A stretch of DNA of 64,000 nt, from positions 17,297,341 to 17,361,340 of the forward strand of contig CAMZMU010000080.1 in assembly GCA_947311845.1 (NCBI GenBank). The letters are read 5' to 3'. Within the stretch, counting starts at the first letter, position 1. Each line of letters begins with the position of its first letter. Shown piece after piece: positions 58,130 through 64,000 of this stretch. The translations under genes were made by a program, and so were the position numbers. The notes under the pieces were generated by a model. That model was not told the origin of the DNA. It was given only the letters and a program-made list of their open reading frames with translations, and did no database searches. This DNA comes from Poa pratensis. Taxonomy: Eukaryota > Streptophyta > Magnoliopsida > Poales > Poaceae.

Positions 58130-58300
58130 CAACCATACAGTCGCGAGTCAGGAAGATAACACTCCAGGAATCGCTTTGATACAAAAACAAAACAAGAGAT
58201 GGCGTATATGCATAGATCCAATATCAATCAACAACCCAAGTCAGAGAGGCCCAACTATTGTGAGGCCTTACCCCCCGCGACTCATCCCCAAGGACGTGAA
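58130..58300 (+). pseudogene. Gypsy-G reverse transcriptase start, truncated
   Basis: The frame reads IALIQKQNKRWRICIDPISINN, equal to the first RT block (VLVxKKNxxWRMCxDFxxLN) of gypsy elements. It stops soon after. The remaining RT, RNase H and integrase are absent. Confidence 0.7.
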
Positions 58301-58939
58301 TTGGCATAAGTCGCAACTCAGTGCGACTACCCTATCAAAAGATTTGACCCTCACTTTGGCAAAAACATCGGAGCTATCATGCTCGACCCGAGTTGCTTTT
58401 AGCAACTCAAACATGAACCAACTAGGTGTTCAACCCACTCCGTCAGGAGTATTATTTCGCAAATGAGTGCGATGAGTATCAAGTATGCATGACCTGCGAG
58501 GAACAGAAAACTCGCATTAAAGGGTCTGCATCGTCTTTGTCTCACCCTGTAATAAATTGAGTGGTTATGAAATAAAGCCGGCACCCTTGACATTCAAGGG
58601 TTCGTCGTTTCGCCTCAACTATCATTGAGTCGCTGAGTCTTTTGAATTTCATACATCACCAACCCTGAGGGCTTTTTTACAAAGCACAGCGAGCACTGCT
58701 CGCTACCTCAACCCTTGCCAAACGAGTGGCAGTCCTTAAGCTAGAAGCGTCTTGCATTATGCGGCCAAAGTACTGGGGTGTGGCGTCAATCGAGCTTGAT
58801 TGCCTATCATGGCCGCTCTCGACCCTGAACACACATGTTCCTAGGAAATACTGAGCCGCGCGAGCGTCTACTTAATGGAAGTATCATAAAAGAACCTGCT
58901 TATAGGTCACAAAAGTACTGCTTATAGTACACAAATTTT

Positions 58940-61900
58940 TTACATACTAACGGGCAAGTCACTATTGACGAGTCGCACTACTATTGAATGTTTATTTCTG
59001 CTTTCGAGTCGCAGGAACAGAAGCCTTCGCGGCTTGCCTCGAGGTTGGGCAGCAGGTGTCCTTATAGCCAAGGCACCACCAGATGAAGTGGAAGTACCAC
59101 CAGGTCCTGAGGATGGATCGGAAGCTCGGGATGATTCAGCCCCAGTGGATTTCTCCTTCGTAGCTTTGCTACCATCAGGGTTGAACTTTCCCAGATAAGA
59201 GCCCAAGTCTAAATTCTTAACAAGTAATGTGGCGTATCCACACATACCCTTCCAGATGTCGAAGTATTCACTCATGGAAGCTCAGTACCATCCGCGCGCT
59301 TCGCCCGGTCATGAAGAGCAATCTTGCCTACCTCTATTTCTGGATAATATGCCCGGAGTAATGTCAACACATGAGCAGCTCCGGAGCGAGCAGAAGACCC
59401 CTTCCAATCAGAGACATAGTGAGGAGCCTTAATAGCCTGTTCAGCCAAAACTCACATGAATCTGGAGCATCAGTCGCAGGGGCGATTTTTGTCATAACCT
59501 CTTTGGTTACTTTAAGAAGGCGCAGGCTAAAATCTTGAAGATATTCCAGTTGATCCTTCAAATTGGAGCGATACACAGGAGCGCCAGGCCCTGCAACAAA
59601 AAACAAGATATTATTCAGATCAGCAGCTCATGATGGTCACTCAGATATAAATGATCAAGAGACAAAGGATTAGGGATGTACCAGCGAGTTGCAGAATGGC
59701 TGATTTAACAGCAGATCCAAAACCCTCAAAAGCCTTGAGCAGCGAGTTATATTTTCATCTCGCGCGGCGAGCTCCCTCACATGGTCTCCTTTCAGCCGAT
59801 CAAGCAGCTCAGATTTGAGATTCAGCCCTCTCGCAAGGATTTTATCAATTCATCCTTCTCCATTAGTCGCTGCTTGGAGTCTGCTTCGAGCTCCTTAAAT
59901 TGCTCTTCACAGGAGTCAAGTTGATCTTTGAGTATTTGTATTTCTTGCGCTTGGTTCTTAATGATATCGCTATGATGTCCCAAGGCAGATCGCGTCACTT
60001 CAGGTTTATCTAAGGAAATGCCCTTGGCTTTCATTGCGTCAGAAGCAGCAAGCGAGAAAGCTCAAGCTGCGAGTAAACGGAATATAAGCAATTTTGAAAG
60101 GTACTTGGGGGCTCAAACTTGGAAAAAAGAAAGAATCAACACCCTGCGAACTGACACAAGGTCTTGATCCTTGGGGGCTACAGTATGCGTACCAGGCGAC
60201 TTGAAGATAATTGCCCAACCAGGTCGCGCAATAAAGCAGCGTGCTTATCTCCAGCATCGATTATGGCATCTGCAATTGATTTGGAACTACTAGCGCTGGG
60301 GAGGTCAGCCGCTTCAGAAATAGGAGCTCCAACTTGAAGGGGCATCCCATCAACATTAGGAGTCGCAGATGGCGCTGCGACTGGAACCACGGCAGGAGCC
60401 GCATCGGCAATACCCTCTTCTAAAGAAGGCTTCAGATAAGTCGCGCCATCGCTAGTTCCCATGTCTCACCAGCAACATCACCTTCACTTGTGGTTGGCTG
60501 AGAAAGATCAGTGGAGGAGGTAGACTTTGTATCTCCTCCAACCATGGCCCTGCAAGATATTGATGGTTATAGACCAAAATGGCAGCACAACAGTTATAGA
60601 AGGAAAGCAAGTCTTACCCAGAAGCAATACGGACGCTCTCATCAGGCAACCAGAAGAAGGAGAAGACAAATCTTGCAGGTCTGAGCCTGCGGGATAGAAA
60701 AAACAACAGTGAATAAACAACCCTTCATGAAGACACATGAATACAAAGAAAAGAATGTCACAAGGAAATACCCGAGCTTGTCGAGGGACAATTCTTCACC
60801 GCAGGCTCGGAGGGAAGTACAGCGCTGCCAGGCTTAGCAAGTTTTAAAGATTTGGCAGCTTTGATATCCACAAGCAACGCCAAGGCCTTGCGACGTTTCT
60901 CAGGTTGCGAGGGATCTTCTGAGCTCTCAGAGAGAAGACGCTTAGAGGACCTGCGAGGTACTTCAGGAAGCGCCAGAAAGATGTGCCTGGAGCCGTGGAC
61001 AAGAGAGCATTGGCCATTTGTTGCTCCTCTTCAGATGTGCTACCACCAGGCTCGGAAACAGTGCCATGTGCGATCATTTCCTCGCCAGGATCAGCGACTT
61101 CTTCTGGCAACTTCACAGTGGTTTCTTGGCCTGAGCCGGTCTCCTCTTCGGATGGGAGAGTCCAAAAGTAAGGATCGATCTGAAAGAGAATCAACATCAG
61201 AAATAGTCAACTTTGAAGAAGGAATCCTAGAGGGAAAAAGTTACAAGAATAATTACCACAAAAGGCTTGTGTTCAGCCCAGAAGGGAGCAAGACCGACGT
61301 TATCATACGAGTCAATGTCCTCGTTCGTCACTCGGCGAATGAAGTTTATCCACTCCCCTTTGTCCCAATCTTCAGGGCAAGTACGATCAACGTCATGGCA
61401 TGGCAGGTGAAGTCCATCATAAGTCGCAGACGGCGACTCACAGGCTGAATTCGCCATTTGGTCCAGCAAGATATAAGATCCAATCCGGTAAGACCATGGA
61501 GCGTCAGCGCCCTCACCTTGTCTAAAAGAATTCGATGGAGGCCAACGAAGAAGGATCGGGCTTGGAAGACAAAGCAGAGGTAGCTCGAAAGGAAGTGGAG
61601 ACCAAGGGGGGAGATGAATCTCGCTCTCAGGAGAAGTATCTTTGCAGTAAAAGAAAGTTCTTTGCCAGTCCTTAACTTTTTTGGCAAGGGCTAGCTTTGG
61701 GAAAATACTACCCTTACGGCGTTGGAAAGATATGGCGCCGCATTGGAGGAAAGATGCATCTATTGCTTCTTTTTGACTATTGCAGCTAAAGAGAGCGAGC
61801 CAGAAGTCTATTGAAGGAGGATGCCTAAGTAATCTTCGCAAAGGACGTGGAAGTTACTCACTTGCAATATTGAGTTGGGACCGATGTCATGAAGGCGAAG

Positions 61901-62133
61901 ACCCAGCCGCTGCATCAGGGAGCGAAAGAAAGAGAACCAGGAGGCTTGAATCCGCGCTCGACGTGTTCCGCAAAAATCACCACTTCTCCTGGCTGTGGAT
62001 CGGGAATTATCTCCTCGCCAGCGGCGCGCCATTCGCATTGATCCCTCGGAGGAAGAAGGCCGCGAGCAGCTAAAGACTCCAAAAATACCTCATCAATCCA
62101 CGAGCCTTCCCAGTTGCAGCTACGGCGAGACAT
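58940..62133 (-). pseudogene. Antisense multi-exon ORF, 'putative gypsy type transposon' family, in gypsy-G
   Basis: The minus strand opens with MSRRSCNWEGSWIDEVFLES at 62133, then EIIPDPQPGEVVIFAEHVER and GFKPPGS, and MQRLGLRLHDIGPNSILQVS (about 61850-61930). It continues as NFHVLCEDYLG, ISFQRRKGSIFPKLALAKKV, KDWQRTFFYCKDTSP (61620-61730), and VRALTLHGLTGLDLI. This is the pattern of PF04195, the antisense protein of Tat-lineage gypsy elements. Coding continues through Glu/Ser-rich pieces and a coiled coil (QEIQILKDQLDSCEEQFKEL, about 59830-60000) to about 58940, separated by intron-like gaps. Frame breaks occur, so function is doubtful. Its role is unknown; it is transcribed against gag-pol. 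Confidence 0.75.
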
Positions 62134-62463
62134 CTCTTTCAACCAAGGGGATTTCCGCCAGAAGATTGCAAGCGCAAGAAGCGGAACCAAAGGCGGCGGA
62201 GAAGAGTAGCGGCGGCGTAATTGAAGTAGAACGCCAGGGAGGCCGATGGGCCAACATAAAAAGCCCAGGCGCAGAAGATGCTCAGATCTGAAAACCAACA
62301 GGCACGACCAGATGAGTCACGCCCTTGAGCCGCTAAGAAGGTTATAAGTCGCAAATGGCGATACAAAAATTGGAGTTCAGCTGGGACATTCATGTGAGCG
62401 GTTCTATGGTTCAATAAGACAAAGAAGCCTTCGTCCGAAGTCCAAGCTGAACTTGGGGGCTAA

Positions 62464-62986
62464 TGTCGGGGGAATACTTTGTAGATTAACCCGCGGCCCA
62501 TATTTGGTAAAGTGCGACTCATCTTACTCGCACAATAAAGGCCTGCATGAAAGCAAGCCCAATATCGCACCGCCAAAGGAGAAGATCTAGAAGACATATC
62601 CTGGAAGACGTGAGGAGGAGTTAGTCTCCAAGTAGGTTCCAGTCGATGTATTCCTTGTGGAGGAAGTTTCCTTTGTAACCTAGTGAGCCTCTGTGTATAT
62701 AAAGAGGACTCGCAGGACTTAGACAGGGTCAAGCTATCAAGCCCTAAACCCTAGCTCTTACGGCGAGTCCCAGATCGGATCGCCACCATTGTAACACCAC
62801 ATATATCATATCAATACCAAGCTAGGGTAGGCAGGAAGTAGGTCTTTACCTCACATTGAGGGGCCGAACCTGGGTAAATCTGTGTTTGTCCTTGTTCCTG
62901 CGATCCCAAGCTCGGAGACGATTGACTCGCGCAAATCCCACACCTACGAAGTCATCCATGACATCTGACGTGACAAACCCACGACA
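62464..62986 (+). repeat. LTR 2 of gypsy-G
   Basis: It is 523 bp and matches 55204-55728 with a few small indels and substitutions. A polypurine tract (cttgggggctaa) precedes it, and a PBS follows it. Confidence 0.9.
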
Positions 62987-63662
62987 GTTGGCGCCCACCG
63001 TGGGGCCTGCGGTCAAGAGCGTCACGTTCCGCGCAGGATCGGAATTAGGGTTCAAGGACATCGCCATCGGCCAAGTGGAAGATATCAATGGTGTTCCCTT
63101 CATCGACGACTCAGATTGGGGACCAGAGGCAGATCACATTGAATTTGGGTATATTATTCCCGTCGGGTCTGTGAAAATCTTCGTTGGGTCCGTCAGTCGC
63201 AGATCTTCAGACGCGACTCAAGGAGATGAATCAGGAGAGGAACTACTGCAACAAGCCCCCGTCCTGTCGAAACCAATCTGGGAACCTCTGCCTGGCCGGG
63301 AGAAAGATCCCAGAGTTGCAGAAATCGAGGCTGTCAGGATGGAGCTTTGCAAAGAAGCACAAGAATCGCGGCAGAGCGCAAAAAACTCCAGGAAGAAGAT
63401 CGGCGACTGAGGCGTCGGCAGCAAAAGCAACAGGCAACTCGCGCCAGAACGGACGAAGGAGAGCAAGAGATGAAGCAGAAGTTTCACAACAATCCGGAGA
63501 GCAATATGCACGACGCGATCGCGATATTATCAAAAATAGCACCAGTCGGGGATACGCGAGCTGATAAGGAAGCTCGCCATGCGATTGATCTGCTACAGAC
63601 TGCCGCCCTACAGCAAGCAAACATGTATGGAGTCACGCCTAACGAGCCACAACATGAGGTAT
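62987..63662 (+). mobile_element. Gypsy-G second, truncated internal copy (PBS and gag start)
   Basis: It repeats 55729-56408 almost exactly, including PBS and the gag start, with a one-base deletion near 63362 that shifts the frame. It stops abruptly at 'gaggtatc' (63662), and no third LTR follows. The element therefore reads LTR-internal-LTR-partial internal. Confidence 0.85.
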
Positions 63663-64000
63663 CTTTGGCAATAAGTATCATGACAAGATGCGAACTAAAT
63701 CATAACACCTCAGTAATTAAGATAACTCAGAGTATAGCAATAAGTATCATGACATGAAGTTAAAATAAGAACATGCTAGATCTAGTCATGGAGTAGTGGC
63801 AATGGTCACACCCACATCTCCGGTAGCATGGTATTTCTTTTTATCCCTAGTGAGGCAACAAAGTAAGGTAAAACACCCAAGTGGATCGCAGAACTTTCTC
63901 TCACGTTCACTGCACTAGCCAACCCCCGTTACTCCAACTAATGCATACGTTCCCCCTCACACGCTCTCATAACATGCTTGATCATAACAAGTAAATAAGA
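63663..64000 (-). repeat. 5' LTR of gypsy-F, distal part, running off the window
   Basis: From 'aagatgcgaactaaatc' (about 63682) it matches 49308 onward of the left LTR. The first 20 bases (tttggcaataagtatcatga) are out of order and resemble 63735-63755. About 175 bp of LTR sequence (equivalent to 49133-49307) is missing at this junction. Confidence 0.8.

Overview
The window is nuclear DNA from a grass, most likely a Pooideae species with a large genome (wheat, barley, rye, oat or ryegrass group). I infer this from the nested LTR retrotransposons, the copia LTR starting TGTTGGAGATATGCCCTAG, gypsy elements with an antisense ORF, a Poaceae-type SINE, Helitrons, and an A-type P450 that reads as a grass flavonoid 3'-hydroxylase. 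The species cannot be fixed from sequence alone. No intact host gene was found. Every host-derived coding segment carries lesions.

Left third (1-17,637), a decayed low-copy island. It opens with the 3' end of a gypsy element (1-1464), an unrecognised minus-strand gene remnant (1878-2597) and a minus-strand copia remnant (2837-4010). Then comes a two-exon CYP75B/F3'H-like P450 pseudogene (4398-6381) with a LINE piece in its intron, and the 3' end of a MATE transporter gene (9509-9933), whose upstream intron holds a 5'-truncated LINE with a 16-bp target duplication. A second, decayed copy of this P450-MATE block follows: a TATA box joined to the last 50 codons of the P450 (10290-10498), then two Helitrons (ending 12219, and 12301-15429), then shared non-coding sequence (15430-15880) and a scrap of the MATE last exon (15893-15935). 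The first block preserves the empty site of the second Helitron, which itself carries a SINE with an 18-bp target duplication and a poly(A) tail. A minus-strand copia remnant with a short LTR closes the island.

Right two thirds (17,638-64,000), retrotransposons nested up to five deep. Copia-A (plus; LTR 17638-19254) is split by gypsy-B (plus; LTR 20799-22406). Gypsy-B is split by copia-C (minus; 3' LTR starts 24160, gag-pol 42937-48418). The 3' LTR of copia-C is split by gypsy-D (minus; 24726-38903), and gypsy-D is split by gypsy-E (minus; 27236-36858, 3.66-kb near-identical LTRs, target duplication GCGGC). The 5' part of copia-C is split by gypsy-F (minus; 48578 to beyond the window). The 5' LTR of gypsy-F is split by gypsy-G (plus; 55204-63662), which has an LTR-internal-LTR-partial internal structure. 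The 5' LTR of copia-C, the 3' LTRs of copia-A and gypsy-B, and the end of gypsy-F lie outside the window.

Most of these elements look non-autonomous. Only copia-C keeps a recognisable full gag-PR-IN-RT-RH order (with frameshifts), plus an extra spliced ORF downstream of pol. Gypsy-G has lost RT, RNase H and integrase but keeps a long multi-exon antisense ORF of the 'putative gypsy type transposon' family. Observations most worth following are the Helitron with a paralogous empty site, the duplicated F3'H-MATE pair, the copia-C extra gene with its odd-palindrome arrays, the rearranged gypsy-G with its antisense ORF, and the very young gypsy-E with almost no coding capacity.
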